Shown in pieces: positions 44,367 through 53,116 of a stretch of DNA of 64,000 bases. The stretch spans positions 806,001 to 870,000 of the forward strand of contig NZ_ARWE01000001.1 in assembly GCF_000384395.1 (NCBI RefSeq). The letters are read 5' to 3'. Positions within the stretch are counted from its first letter, which is position 1; every line of letters begins with the position of its first letter. Both the position numbers and the translations under genes were made by a program. Below the pieces are notes generated by a model. That model ran no database searches, was not told the DNA's origin, and worked only from the letters and a program-made list of their open reading frames with translations. This DNA is from Geopsychrobacter electrodiphilus DSM 16401 (GTDB lineage Bacteria; Desulfobacterota; Desulfuromonadia; Desulfuromonadales; Geopsychrobacteraceae).

Positions 44367-44864
44367 ATGAAAACGTTGACCTGTGGAGCCAAACTGATGC
44401 GTAACAATCTGCGAGTGCTGATAATTTTTGGGTTTATTCTGTTGTTGGCGGCTTGTGCCCTGGACAAAAGCGGCTACGTGCCACCAGATAAGCATCCGGT
44501 TGATGCCGATCTTCCGCCGAAGCCCCCGATTTGTACCGATTGTCATGAGCGCCACAATGAAAATTTCAACTGGGCTCAGTTTAATCATACAATTTATTGG
44601 GGCCAGGATCACCGCCTGCCCGCATCACGTCAGAATCGGGTCTGCAGTATGTGTCACACCAGGAATTTCTGCAGCGATTGTCATGCGACCCGCGTCGAAT
44701 TGAAGCCGAGCGACAAGAATCCGACCGAAACGTATCGGCGGATGCAGCACCGGGGTGACTATTTGTCGCGACACCGCATTGATGGCCGTGTCGATCCCTC
44801 TTCCTGCTTCCGCTGCCACGGCAACCCCAAAACTGCCGAAAACTGTGTTCGTTGTCACGGCTAA
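44367..44864 (+). CDS. Pentaheme c-type cytochrome lipoprotein of module 1
   Basis: A 165-residue lipoprotein with lipobox LLAAC (Cys31) and five CXXCH heme sites: CTDCH, CSMCH, CSDCH, CFRCH and CVRCH, the last three residues being the end of the protein. The core (CHATRVELKPSDKNPTET and HRGDYLSRHRIDGR) is nearly identical to the gene at 62299, so it is a conserved component. The start codon touches the porin stop, so the two are co-translated. It would sit on a membrane surface as the small cytochrome of the conduit; which face it lies on is not known. Both an ATG at 44367 and one at 44397 are possible starts; the first has GGGGG ahead of it. Confidence 0.9.
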   Translation: MKTLTCGAKLMRNNLRVLIIFGFILLLAACALDKSGYVPPDKHPVDADLPPKPPICTDCHERHNENFNWAQFNHTIYWGQDHRLPASRQNRVCSMCHTRNFCSDCHATRVELKPSDKNPTETYRRMQHRGDYLSRHRIDGRVDPSSCFRCHGNPKTAENCVRCHG

Positions 44865-44888
44865 GCGTTGCCAGGGAGACTGATAGCT

Positions 44889-47800
44889 ATGAAAAACCTG
44901 CAAATGTTCTTATTAATTCTGTTGTTGGCGGTTGTAGCTGGCTGTTCCAGCAGTAACTCTGATGCCCCACTGATCGGCGGGAATGCACCGCCGTCTCCCC
45001 ACCCGACTAATTGGGTTGCGCTTCATGGGGCCCAGGCGAAAGTGGATCTGCGTGGTTGTCAGGGCTGTCATGGCTTTGATTTTAAGGGTGCGGGCGACGC
45101 GGTGAGCTGTTTCGAATGCCATGCCTCGGGCCCTCCCTTTACCGGGGCACACCCGGCTTCCTGGAATGGCGATCCGCTAAATGCACACCAGGCAAATTTC
45201 TCCGCGACCGTTTCTCCCACGGAGAGGATCGGTTGGAAAACCTGCGCAACCGCGGGGTGTCATGGCGTGAATCTCGAAGGGAGTTCGGGTCCGACCTGCC
45301 AGAATACCAGCTGTCACACGACCGGCACCGCCGGCTGGCCGCCGGCACCTCATGGTGCCTATGCCGCGGGCAGTGTTCACGGACCCGCGGCCAAGGACGC
45401 AGGTGCGACCGGGCTGAATATGGGCAACTACTGTCTGCTCTGTCATGGCACACCGGACAATAATTTCAACGGTGGTTTCGTTATCGACAAATATGGTGTC
45501 GGCAACTGCTCCGCCTGCCACACTGCGGCCATGGCTCATCCAACCACCTGGGTTAAAGCCGATACGGTCACGCCCGGTGTAGTCCACAGTTCTCCGGCGG
45601 TCACTGACATCACGCGTACGACCGGTTGTGCCCTGTGCCATAACACCACCTCAAATGTCGGCGCCAGCCCGGTTCCTGCGGCGCCGAGCTGTTACACTCC
45701 GGGTCATAACGGCCTGGTCTGCCATGCGACAGGGCCGACGGGGGTACCTCATGCCGTGCCCTTTACCGACCCCAATTTGCACGGTCCGGCGGCCAAGGCC
45801 GATCTGACCAACTGTCAGCAGTGCCACAGCGACAATCCGACCGGAGGTGCTGGTAGTAACCCGCGTTTCAATCTGGCGACCGGATCGATGCCCAATGGCT
45901 GTGAAACCTGTCATGCGCAGAACGCCGCTCACCCGGCCGATGCCGACCGCTGGACTTTCAATTTAGTCGACACCGGTGCGGGTCGCCGGACACACTTCGC
46001 GGCGGGCAACGTCAGTACCGCCTGCGCGCTCTGCCACAATGTGAACGACACTGACACCGGCAGCGGCACGGCGCCGGCTTGCATCACCTGCCATACCTCG
46101 ACGACGACTTTCACCCTTGACTGCACCGCATGTCACGGTAAACCACCAGCTGGCGGCACAGATCTGACGGGTGGTACCGGGGTGAATCACCTCTCGGTAG
46201 CTGCGGTTTCTCTCCATGAAGAGTGCTCCGTTTGCCATGGTGCCAGTGACGACCAGCCAGGAAAACTGGTCGCCAAGCTGGGCTCGAGTGATTACAAGAT
46301 GTTTAACGCCAGTGACCCGGCACTGAACGAAGGTGGCGATCACCTGGACGGTAATCTTGAGATGAATGTCCTCGGCGCCGGTTATGACAGCGCGAACGGT
46401 GGATGTACTCTCGCCTGCCATGGTAATGACAGCACGCATCAGCTGACCAGTTCAGGGCTGACCATTGAGCCCGGAGACTATGGGTCGGGTTCCTGTGACG
46501 CCTGTCATGGCTATCCGCCGACCACTGACGGCAGTGCGAACGACAAGCATCCAAGCGGAGTGACGCCGGTCGACCACAGCGGCGCCAATATTCTTGCCCA
46601 GCATCTTGAGTGTAACGTCTGCCACGGCAAGAGCCAGACCAACGGCCTGACCGACAACACCGCTACTGGTGGCGATGCCTATCTGGCCAGCTATCACCAG
46701 GATGGCAAGATCGAGATGAACGGGATCTCGCTGCCGAACAACAATGAAAGCGCCGAATATGATGAGACAACCCATGGCTGCGCCAAGGCTTGTCACGCGA
46801 ACGACTCGGCTCATCAACTTACGGACAGTGGCCTGCCGGTGCAGACCCATGAGTATGGTTCAGGAGCCTGCAACAGCTGCCATGGCTATCCGCCGACATC
46901 GAGTGCCGATGCGGCAAACAATAAACATGTCGGCATAACCCCGGTCAATCATGACAAGTTCTCGACCAGCGGAGTGACGGCAAACCATAACGAATGTAAT
47001 ATCTGTCATGGCTACAGCTTGGCCAACGGTGCGACGGACAACACTCCCAACGGCGGTGACCAGTATCTCGGCAGTTACCATCGCGACGGCAACATCGAGA
47101 TGAACGGCATCTCCCTGCCCAATAATAACCAGAGTGCCGAGTACAACGAAACGACCTTCGGTTGCGCCAAGGCCTGTCATGCCGATAATTCTTTGCACGA
47201 GTTGTCAGACAGCGGGTTGCCGGTACAGACTCACGAATATGGCGGGGGCGGCTCCTGCGACAGTTGTCATGGCTATCCGCCGAATTCGACCAACAACAAG
47301 CATGCCCCTGGCGTTACGCCGGTCAATCATGATGCAGCCGGGATCGTCGCCAATCACGATCAGTGCTCGTTCTGCCACGGGGTCAAAGATGATGGCAGTT
47401 CGGTGCAGCAGCCAATGGCGACCAGTGTCCTCGGCGGTTCTTACCTTTATGTGACCGCGACGGATCATATCGACGGCAAGGTCACGATGAACGGCAACAA
47501 CAACACTGACCCCACCGATGATGCCGCTTATAACGCCAGCAACGGCGGCTGCGACAACAGCGCCTGCCACGCCAACGACACCAGCCACCGCGTGGGAACT
47601 GGCAACAGCGGGACTCTGCAATTGCGTGACTTAGGCCCTGGAAAATGTACCTCGTGCCACTACAGCGGCAATACCGTCGGCGCACCGGCGGTCACCAGCG
47701 GTAGCACCCACGTTGCCACAACCTCCGGCGGAGCCTTCGGCAATTGTACCGACTGCCACAGTGGACATGTCGGGAGCGGCGGAGTAACCATCGAGTTGCC

Positions 47801-49178
47801 ACCAAGCAGCTGGATAACTGTGGCGGGTGAATCCCATGTCACCGGAAATATGCAGACGATTCTGGGGATTGATTACACCACCCACGGTGGGATCAATCTT
47901 GGAGGGCCGGGTACGGTTGCCAGTATCAACGGCAAGGGGACTGAAGCCGAGATCTGCTGGGGTTGCCACGATGCCAACGGCATCGGTGAATTGGCCAGCG
48001 GCGGCGGCGCAACCTACAAGTTCGGTGTCCTGGCAACAGCCAAGACCGCGGGCAGTCACGTCTCTGATTGGACGAACACCAGTGCCTGGCGGCAGGATGC
48101 CTACGACAGTCGCCTGACCCGTCCGATCGCCTCGGTACACTCGGTCAATATGAATGGTATCACCGGGCATTCCTCATCGGTCGCCAATAATGTGGACGGC
48201 AGTGGCCGGGTCAACCGCGGGACCTTGAACGCCTCACTGCCAGGCAATGCTGCCGGGGCCGGCAACACCAGCCAGGTGGTTCTTGAAAACAAGCAGGACA
48301 TCCGCTGCAGTTATTGTCACGATGTCCACAGTCTGAACAAGGCGCTTGGTGACGGCGGTACTGCTGCTCCTTACCTGCGTGGCACATGGCTGAGCGATCC
48401 TTACAACGCCGATGTGCCGCCGACCAAGAACGAAACATTCAGCGGCAACACTCACTACTACAACAGCGCCCAGAGCGGCGGTATGCCACGACCGAAATCG
48501 ACCAGTGCGACGGGCGGCGGTTATTTCATCGACCAGAACAGTGGCAACCCGACCAGCGGCAAGACTCTGGCTGGCACCGCCGGGTTGTGCACTCTGTGTC
48601 ACGGCACCAATGTCGATGGCATGGACTATTATACCGGCAGCTCGCTGTGGTACGGCAGCAACGGCCATAGCAACGCCGTGCTTGGCGGCTCGGGACTTAA
48701 CAGGGTCAACCTGTTCGATGGTCGTCGCGGCGGCAACTACTACATGGCGATGCAGGGTAGCAAGAGCTTGGGCGCTCAGATTGACAGCAACTCTCCCGCC
48801 TGGGGCAGGGGTGGTGGCATGTACCAAACTTACGCTACCCGTAATTCTGGCTGGTACGGCGGAACTGTTGACACGAAAACGCGTGGCGGCGATTACAGCA
48901 ACTGGTACAGTGCGAGCGGTATCGGCGGCCACACCGGCACCGTCGGTGCGCGAGCCCATGAGTTCAGTTGTTCGAAGTGCCACAGCCCGCATGCCACCGG
49001 CCTGCCGGCGCTGCTGATCACCAACTGTCTTGATACCGAGCTGGGAGGTTGGACTAACCCTAATCGCAGCGCGGTGACCTACGCGACTGCCCAGTCCAAC
49101 AACTGCCACCGCAAAACAACGAGCAACGCCCTGGATATTCAGAACAACGGCTGGAATACCCTGGCCCCGAAACAGTAG
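44889..49178 (+). CDS. Giant multiheme c-type cytochrome lipoprotein, 1,429 residues
   Basis: Lipobox VVAGC after a hydrophobic signal (start MKNLQMFLLILLLA at 44889, GGGAG upstream; a TTG further up is less likely). By hand I count 23 CXXCH sites, three CX3CH (CTLACH, CAKACH twice) and three CX4CH (CATAGCH, CQNTSCH, CDNSACH), plus one CX9CH (C-YTPGHNGLV-CH): 29 likely heme sites, and a thirtieth if CX9CH also binds. CX4CH followed by CXXCH is the pattern named GSu_C4xC__C2xCH in Geobacter cytochromes. Four tandem repeats of ~125 residues lie at residues ~443-925. The last ~450 residues are Gly/Ser/Thr/Asn-rich with few hemes, like a surface-exposed adhesive region. It should be the outer cytochrome of the conduit. 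It follows the pentaheme gene by 24 bp. Confidence 0.92.
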   Translation: MKNLQMFLLILLLAVVAGCSSSNSDAPLIGGNAPPSPHPTNWVALHGAQAKVDLRGCQGCHGFDFKGAGDAVSCFECHASGPPFTGAHPASWNGDPLNAHQANFSATVSPTERIGWKTCATAGCHGVNLEGSSGPTCQNTSCHTTGTAGWPPAPHGAYAAGSVHGPAAKDAGATGLNMGNYCLLCHGTPDNNFNGGFVIDKYGVGNCSACHTAAMAHPTTWVKADTVTPGVVHSSPAVTDITRTTGCALCHNTTSNVGASPVPAAPSCYTPGHNGLVCHATGPTGVPHAVPFTDPNLHGPAAKADLTNCQQCHSDNPTGGAGSNPRFNLATGSMPNGCETCHAQNAAHPADADRWTFNLVDTGAGRRTHFAAGNVSTACALCHNVNDTDTGSGTAPACITCHTSTTTFTLDCTACHGKPPAGGTDLTGGTGVNHLSVAAVSLHEECSVCHGASDDQPGKLVAKLGSSDYKMFNASDPALNEGGDHLDGNLEMNVLGAGYDSANGGCTLACHGNDSTHQLTSSGLTIEPGDYGSGSCDACHGYPPTTDGSANDKHPSGVTPVDHSGANILAQHLECNVCHGKSQTNGLTDNTATGGDAYLASYHQDGKIEMNGISLPNNNESAEYDETTHGCAKACHANDSAHQLTDSGLPVQTHEYGSGACNSCHGYPPTSSADAANNKHVGITPVNHDKFSTSGVTANHNECNICHGYSLANGATDNTPNGGDQYLGSYHRDGNIEMNGISLPNNNQSAEYNETTFGCAKACHADNSLHELSDSGLPVQTHEYGGGGSCDSCHGYPPNSTNNKHAPGVTPVNHDAAGIVANHDQCSFCHGVKDDGSSVQQPMATSVLGGSYLYVTATDHIDGKVTMNGNNNTDPTDDAAYNASNGGCDNSACHANDTSHRVGTGNSGTLQLRDLGPGKCTSCHYSGNTVGAPAVTSGSTHVATTSGGAFGNCTDCHSGHVGSGGVTIELPPSSWITVAGESHVTGNMQTILGIDYTTHGGINLGGPGTVASINGKGTEAEICWGCHDANGIGELASGGGATYKFGVLATAKTAGSHVSDWTNTSAWRQDAYDSRLTRPIASVHSVNMNGITGHSSSVANNVDGSGRVNRGTLNASLPGNAAGAGNTSQVVLENKQDIRCSYCHDVHSLNKALGDGGTAAPYLRGTWLSDPYNADVPPTKNETFSGNTHYYNSAQSGGMPRPKSTSATGGGYFIDQNSGNPTSGKTLAGTAGLCTLCHGTNVDGMDYYTGSSLWYGSNGHSNAVLGGSGLNRVNLFDGRRGGNYYMAMQGSKSLGAQIDSNSPAWGRGGGMYQTYATRNSGWYGGTVDTKTRGGDYSNWYSASGIGGHTGTVGARAHEFSCSKCHSPHATGLPALLITNCLDTELGGWTNPNRSAVTYATAQSNNCHRKTTSNALDIQNNGWNTLAPKQ
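46215..47661 (+). repeat. Four tandem cytochrome repeats of ~125 residues
   Basis: Units begin at 46215, 46602, 46986 and 47355, each with an H-x-x-C-x-x-CH start, then CX3CH or CX4CH, then CXXCH followed in three of them by HGYPP. Units 2 and 3 are closest, sharing EMNGISLPNNN, GCAKACHA and SGLPVQTHEYG almost exactly. This is internal duplication within the giant cytochrome gene and would let heme number change by unequal recombination. Confidence 0.85.
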
Positions 49179-49204
49179 TCGTCAACAACCAAAGGAGAGC
49201 CTCT

Positions 49205-49261
49205 ATGAAAAAGTACAGCAAACCCAGAGTTGTCGGCAGCAGCAACGTTCATCCCTGCTGA
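49205..49261 (+). CDS. 18-residue peptide ORF after the giant cytochrome
   Basis: MKKYSKPRVVGSSNVHPC, ending in Cys. AAAGGAG at 49191-49197 lies 7 bases before the ATG, among the best ribosome sites in the window. It begins 26 bp after the cytochrome stop and a strong terminator starts 19 bp after its stop, so it is the last cistron of the conduit operon. There is no homologous ORF behind module 2. The N-terminal basic half and C-terminal VHPC resemble a short precursor that could be processed or modified (Cys, His), but no maturase is encoded here and I can place it in no family. Alternatively it is a translated regulatory mini-gene. Confidence 0.55.
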   Translation: MKKYSKPRVVGSSNVHPC

Positions 49262-49279
49262 TCTGAAACCCACCAAGAG

Positions 49280-49315
49280 ATAGGAAAAGCCCGCCAATCG
49301 GCGGGCTTTTCCTAT
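49280..49315 (+). terminator. Rho-independent terminator of conduit module 1
   Basis: A 16-bp stem, 49280-49295 with 49300-49315, loop AATC; core AAAAGCCCGCC and GGCGGGCTTTT, so the T-run is within the stem's descending arm. It ends the module 1 operon and, on the opposite strand, could also end the gsp operon. Confidence 0.88.
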
Positions 49316-49431
49316 TGAAGCATCAGAGCTAAAAGATTGCTGACTATCAGTTGGTTCTACTCATAACGATGATGTGCTCGTGTGCACATCCTTCCCCAAA
49401 TGGAGTGAACTGGGTAACCAGAAAAGATTGT

Positions 49432-50295
49432 TTAGTTGATGCGCAGATTCGTCAGTGCACCGCGCAGGCTGAGTTGATAACTGCCATCAGGCTGGGGTTT
49501 TTTCATCAGCTTAAGCAGGTCTTTTAACGCCGGATCAAGGCCGGGTTTGGGGGTGAAGACCAGCTTGAGGTTCAGGCTGGTGTTTGCCGGAACCCGACCC
49601 AGACGCAGGCTGCCGCTCCCTTTTATTTCGAAGGCCGGACTGTTTGAGGCGAGGCTGACAATCTGGACAATCGGGCCTTTGGCTTCGGCGCGACAGGTCA
49701 GTTGCCCGATGGGCAGCAGATCACCTTCGCTGCCCAGATTTTTCATGCCCTTGACGGTTAAATTGTTCAGTTCAAGTTGCAGCTGGCTCTGATTTTTGCC
49801 GGCAAATGGGAGCTGACCTTCAAATTCACCAGAGGTGAGGACACCGGTGAGGGTGAGAGGCAGTCGAGGGGCGAGTGATTCATCGAGGTGAAGTCCCGCG
49901 AACGTGGTTTGCAGATTGCCGTCGCGATAGGCTGTGCCGCTGATCTCCCCCTGATAGGCATTCAAGCTGAAACTAACTCCCTGGTTCTTCCCGAATAGGC
50001 TTAACAAGAGGGGTTGCAGCTCGATATTCTTGAGTTCTATGGGAGGGTGCGGGATCGGTGTTAAATCAATGCTCAGACGTTTTGCTCCCACGCCCAGCGG
50101 GAAGAAGAGTTCTGGCTGCCCAATCGAAAGGTGAACTTTTTGATCATTAGCCAGTTGCTCCAACTGCCGGGCAAAGGGATCAAGCGGTAAAAACAGAATC
50201 AGTGCCAGTATGAGGCAGATGAAAAAACTGGCGATACAGAGGGTTGCCGGGTGGCACACCAGGGTGACAAGGCGGCTGGACTTTGCAGTCGGCAT
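49432..50295 (-). CDS. gspN: Type II secretion system protein GspN
   Basis: A 287-residue protein with one N-terminal membrane helix (about residues 19-38, IASFFICLILALILFLPLD) and a periplasmic domain of ~245 residues rich in beta strands (VHLSIGQPELFFPLGVGAKRL). Its position at the end of gspC-M and the single-helix form fit GspN, a non-essential member related to AsmA-like proteins in some systems. The ATG at 50295 shares a base with the gspM stop (TGATG); the TTG one codon earlier is not used. Confidence 0.85.
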   Translation of the reverse strand: MPTAKSSRLVTLVCHPATLCIASFFICLILALILFLPLDPFARQLEQLANDQKVHLSIGQPELFFPLGVGAKRLSIDLTPIPHPPIELKNIELQPLLLSLFGKNQGVSFSLNAYQGEISGTAYRDGNLQTTFAGLHLDESLAPRLPLTLTGVLTSGEFEGQLPFAGKNQSQLQLELNNLTVKGMKNLGSEGDLLPIGQLTCRAEAKGPIVQIVSLASNSPAFEIKGSGSLRLGRVPANTSLNLKLVFTPKPGLDPALKDLLKLMKKPQPDGSYQLSLRGALTNLRIN

Positions 50296-50819
50296 CAACG
50301 CTTCTCCTTGAATTGGCTCAGAATGATCGAGGTGTCGAGCTGTTCCGGGTTATCGAAGCGGGTCCGTATCCTCAGTTGAGAGACATTGAGCTTTTGACCA
50401 GTGTTGTCAAACTGGTAGAGAAGTTCGACCAGTTGATGCAGTTTCATTTTTTCCAGTTTAATTTCGACCCCTTCTTCAATGAGATCGTCCCGGGCTTTAT
50501 CGGGTTGGGGGCGCACGTAAATTAACAGACTCCGGGCACCAACCTGTTCAGTGGCATTCTCCACGGTGGAGATCAGGTTGGTGTTCGTGCTGTTTGACTT
50601 CTGCGGGCGCATTTTGTGGAGTTGATTCTCAAGCTGGCGGTATTCCTGCAGAGTCTTGCCGAGTTCGGTCAGTTCGTTGCGGGCTGACGCAATTTTACGG
50701 TCCAACTGGGCGAGATGCTGCTGGTGGCTGTTATACAACCATCCCGAGCCGAGCAGGAGCAGCGCAAGGCAGACTGCAATAAGGGGCTTGAGGTGTTTTT
50801 CCTGATCGAAGCCAGCCAT
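50295..50819 (-). CDS. gspM: Type II secretion system protein GspM
   Basis: A 174-residue bitopic inner-membrane protein. A short cytoplasmic N-terminus, one helix (KPLIAVCLALLLLGSGWLY, about 11-29), a coiled coil (QLDRKIASARNELTELGKTLQEY) and a periplasmic ferredoxin-like domain make up GspM, the partner of GspL in the inner-membrane platform. It starts directly after the gspL stop and shares bases with gspN. Confidence 0.88.
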   Translation of the reverse strand: MAGFDQEKHLKPLIAVCLALLLLGSGWLYNSHQQHLAQLDRKIASARNELTELGKTLQEYRQLENQLHKMRPQKSNSTNTNLISTVENATEQVGARSLLIYVRPQPDKARDDLIEEGVEIKLEKMKLHQLVELLYQFDNTGQKLNVSQLRIRTRFDNPEQLDTSIILSQFKEKR

Positions 50820-52178
50820 CTATTTCCCCTTCGATTGTTGCAACAGAATTTGAATTTGGAAATCGACCCGACTCCCGTCGATCGCCTGCTTGCTGTCCAT
50901 GACCCGGACCTCTTTAAACAATGGTTCCTTTTGGAGGTCGCTGAGCAGTCGACTGACCGCATCGAAACTGGTGGTGCTGCCCGAAAGTCGCAGTCCTTCA
51001 TCGTTTTGCACGTATTCGCGGATATCGACCGAAATGGCCTGATCCATATGCTGGGAAACAGCCAGCAGCAGTTTCAGGGCGCTTCCGGTATCAGAGCCAT
51101 ATTGCGCCACTTTTTTTTGCAGCTCTTTCAATTTTGACTGCATTTGCAAAGCCGGTGCAATCCGGACCTTATCCTCTGGAAATTGTTTCAGGTAGAAGGT
51201 TTTCATTTGTTGCTGAAGACCTTCAAGCTCGGAGGTCCGCTGTTGTCCCTGCAGGTACGCGCTGCCCGCGAAGATTATCAGGGTTGTCAGCAGGAGACCG
51301 ACGGCGATTGAGGCTCGACGCTTGATGACCTGCCAGTCATTTTTAAGTTTGTAGGGTCCCGAGCGCAGATTTATCTGTTGCGGGCTTGAGTGAACAGCAC
51401 TCATGGCCAGGGCGGCCAGGGTGATCAAATCATTCGGAACAGGTTTTCCTTCAGCGTCGAACCGGATGGGATCCAATTCGAACCCCGCAGCTTTCAGCGC
51501 AATCGCCAGGGGGCTCTCTGTCGCAACTCCGGCCGTCCGCAATCGCATCAGCGGCGAACCACAGCGTGCCAGAAGCTGGGCCTGCTGGATAATTTCGTCC
51601 TCGGCCTCGAGCAGGGTCTGGGGCAGAAAACGCAGATCGGTCAGGTCTCCGGCTTCGACGCGTGCCAGGCAAATACCGTCCGCTTCGATTGTGAGGAGCA
51701 GACTGTTGACGGGCCAGTCAAGCCCGGGCAAATAGCAGAGAGGGGTGATTCCCAGGTAGCCGACCGGTTCACGGTTGTCATCAAATTGAGCAAGGCAGCT
51801 TTCGATCGTCTCCTTGGAAACCGCAACCGTCAGAACCTTGCCGGTCTCTTGAATCTGATGAAAGACGACCCGTTGTCCCGGGTTCTCAGGCAGACGGGAG
51901 TTTATTTCGGGGAGTACGGCCGCGGCGATCTTACGCGCTTCCTTAAAGGGAAACTCCAGCCAGCGGATCAGTGAGCCTTGGCCCGGCAGGGTCAAGGCGA
52001 GTCGATCGGTCATCTGCAGAGGTTCGAAGACTTCGGCCAGCTGATCTGCCAGGGGGCGTTGCGGATCGCGCTCGAAAAAACCTGCTTTTAACAGGCGGGA
52101 TTCGGTGTGATCTCCCGTGGCGACAACAAATCCCCACTTTTCAGGGGAGGCTTTCACAGCAATATATCTACGTCGCAT
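50820..52178 (-). CDS. gspL: Type II secretion system protein GspL
   Basis: A 452-residue protein with an N-terminal cytoplasmic actin-like/PilM-type domain (residues ~1-275), one membrane helix (ASIAVGLLLTTLIIFAGSAYL, near 290-310) and a periplasmic coiled-coil and ferredoxin-like domain (EGLQQQMKTFYLKQFPE to the end). GspL joins the ATPase GspE to the inner-membrane ring with GspM and GspF. The gene starts 5 bp after gspK and abuts gspM. Confidence 0.88.
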   Translation of the reverse strand: MRRRYIAVKASPEKWGFVVATGDHTESRLLKAGFFERDPQRPLADQLAEVFEPLQMTDRLALTLPGQGSLIRWLEFPFKEARKIAAAVLPEINSRLPENPGQRVVFHQIQETGKVLTVAVSKETIESCLAQFDDNREPVGYLGITPLCYLPGLDWPVNSLLLTIEADGICLARVEAGDLTDLRFLPQTLLEAEDEIIQQAQLLARCGSPLMRLRTAGVATESPLAIALKAAGFELDPIRFDAEGKPVPNDLITLAALAMSAVHSSPQQINLRSGPYKLKNDWQVIKRRASIAVGLLLTTLIIFAGSAYLQGQQRTSELEGLQQQMKTFYLKQFPEDKVRIAPALQMQSKLKELQKKVAQYGSDTGSALKLLLAVSQHMDQAISVDIREYVQNDEGLRLSGSTTSFDAVSRLLSDLQKEPLFKEVRVMDSKQAIDGSRVDFQIQILLQQSKGK

Positions 52179-52183
52179 CTCGG

Positions 52184-53107
52184 TCAGTTCACCTTTTGCC
52201 AGAGAAGTTGATCTTTGTTTTTAGCGACAATCGCCTGCATTCTGCGGGCACCGTCATTCATCTGTCCGTGGCTGTTGATCAGGTAATAGTTGCTTGTGAC
52301 CGACAGATCGAGGTTACGGTTTAAAGCGGTATAAATATTGATTCCGATCTGATCCCGCAGGTCGTTGAGGGTTTTGAACGGACCTTTGGCACGGAGATCG
52401 AGCAGTTTATCGATGTCACTGCTGCTGGTTCCAGCATCCCAACTCCGCAACAGTTCGGCACTAGCCGTATTGACATTAAGCTTGCCGGTGCCATAGCTAG
52501 TGACGAAAGGCTTCAACCGCGCGACGCTTTCCTGGTCAAATCCCCGAATCAGATAAAGTTCGTCGAGGCTCTTCAGTGGCGCGTTAGATGCCGAGTAGGG
52601 TGGATCCTGGCTCAGATAGTATGAATCTTCGGCGCCGCCTGGATTGGCCACCTGATCCTTATCGATCCAGTCACTCAGGGCATCGGCCAGGGCCTCGGGA
52701 TTAACCAGGGCCAACTCCTGACAGAGTCTGATAAACCGGTCCCGAAAAACCAGATTTTGGTTCCCCTGACTATCGACCAGCAGGTTGAGGGGAAGGAGGC
52801 CATCCAGATCATCTATCTGAACGCTGATGGCTCCTTCGGCCAGGGGATAACTCTGCACCCCGACGGACCAGAACTCACTCGGATCATTTCTGGCGTCATA
52901 GCTGTTTCGGTCGATCTGAAGAATCATGCGTCCTGCCGTGATTCCGCCACGCGCCAAGTATTCAGCTCGTGCAGTATCGCGGAAGGTTTCGGTCAAGCGC
53001 AAATCGATCAGGGTCGAAAAGGCAAAATCACTGAGCAGGGCGCTGAGCAGGGCCACAACAACCAGGACCAGCAGCAACACCATGCCGCGTTCATCGCCGA
53101 CTTTCAC
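52184..53107 (-). CDS. gspK: Type II secretion minor pseudopilin GspK
   Basis: A 307-residue minor pseudopilin. The N-terminal RGMVLLLVLVVVALLSALL is a pseudopilin helix after a short leader; as usual for GspK it has no Glu at position 5. A large helical domain follows (ALADALSDWIDKDQV and VNTASAELLRSW, a helix-hairpin-helix-like DNA-uptake-type motif common in GspK). GspK sits at the tip of the pseudopilus with GspI and GspJ. Confidence 0.9.
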   Translation of the reverse strand: MKVGDERGMVLLLVLVVVALLSALLSDFAFSTLIDLRLTETFRDTARAEYLARGGITAGRMILQIDRNSYDARNDPSEFWSVGVQSYPLAEGAISVQIDDLDGLLPLNLLVDSQGNQNLVFRDRFIRLCQELALVNPEALADALSDWIDKDQVANPGGAEDSYYLSQDPPYSASNAPLKSLDELYLIRGFDQESVARLKPFVTSYGTGKLNVNTASAELLRSWDAGTSSSDIDKLLDLRAKGPFKTLNDLRDQIGINIYTALNRNLDLSVTSNYYLINSHGQMNDGARRMQAIVAKNKDQLLWQKVN

Positions 53108-53116
53108 CGCGTCCTC

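Noticed and set aside
46215-47661. Repeats as a possible CRISPR array
   Set aside because: Units are ~370-390 bp, in frame and code for heme motifs; there are no short repeats with unique spacers, and no cas genes.
49259-49315. The TGA after HPC could be read as selenocysteine (Cys-Sec) with the downstream hairpin as SECIS
   Set aside because: The hairpin has a 16-bp GC-rich stem and a T-run and ends both an operon and a transcript, as a terminator does. Reading through adds a tail that runs into the terminator stem.
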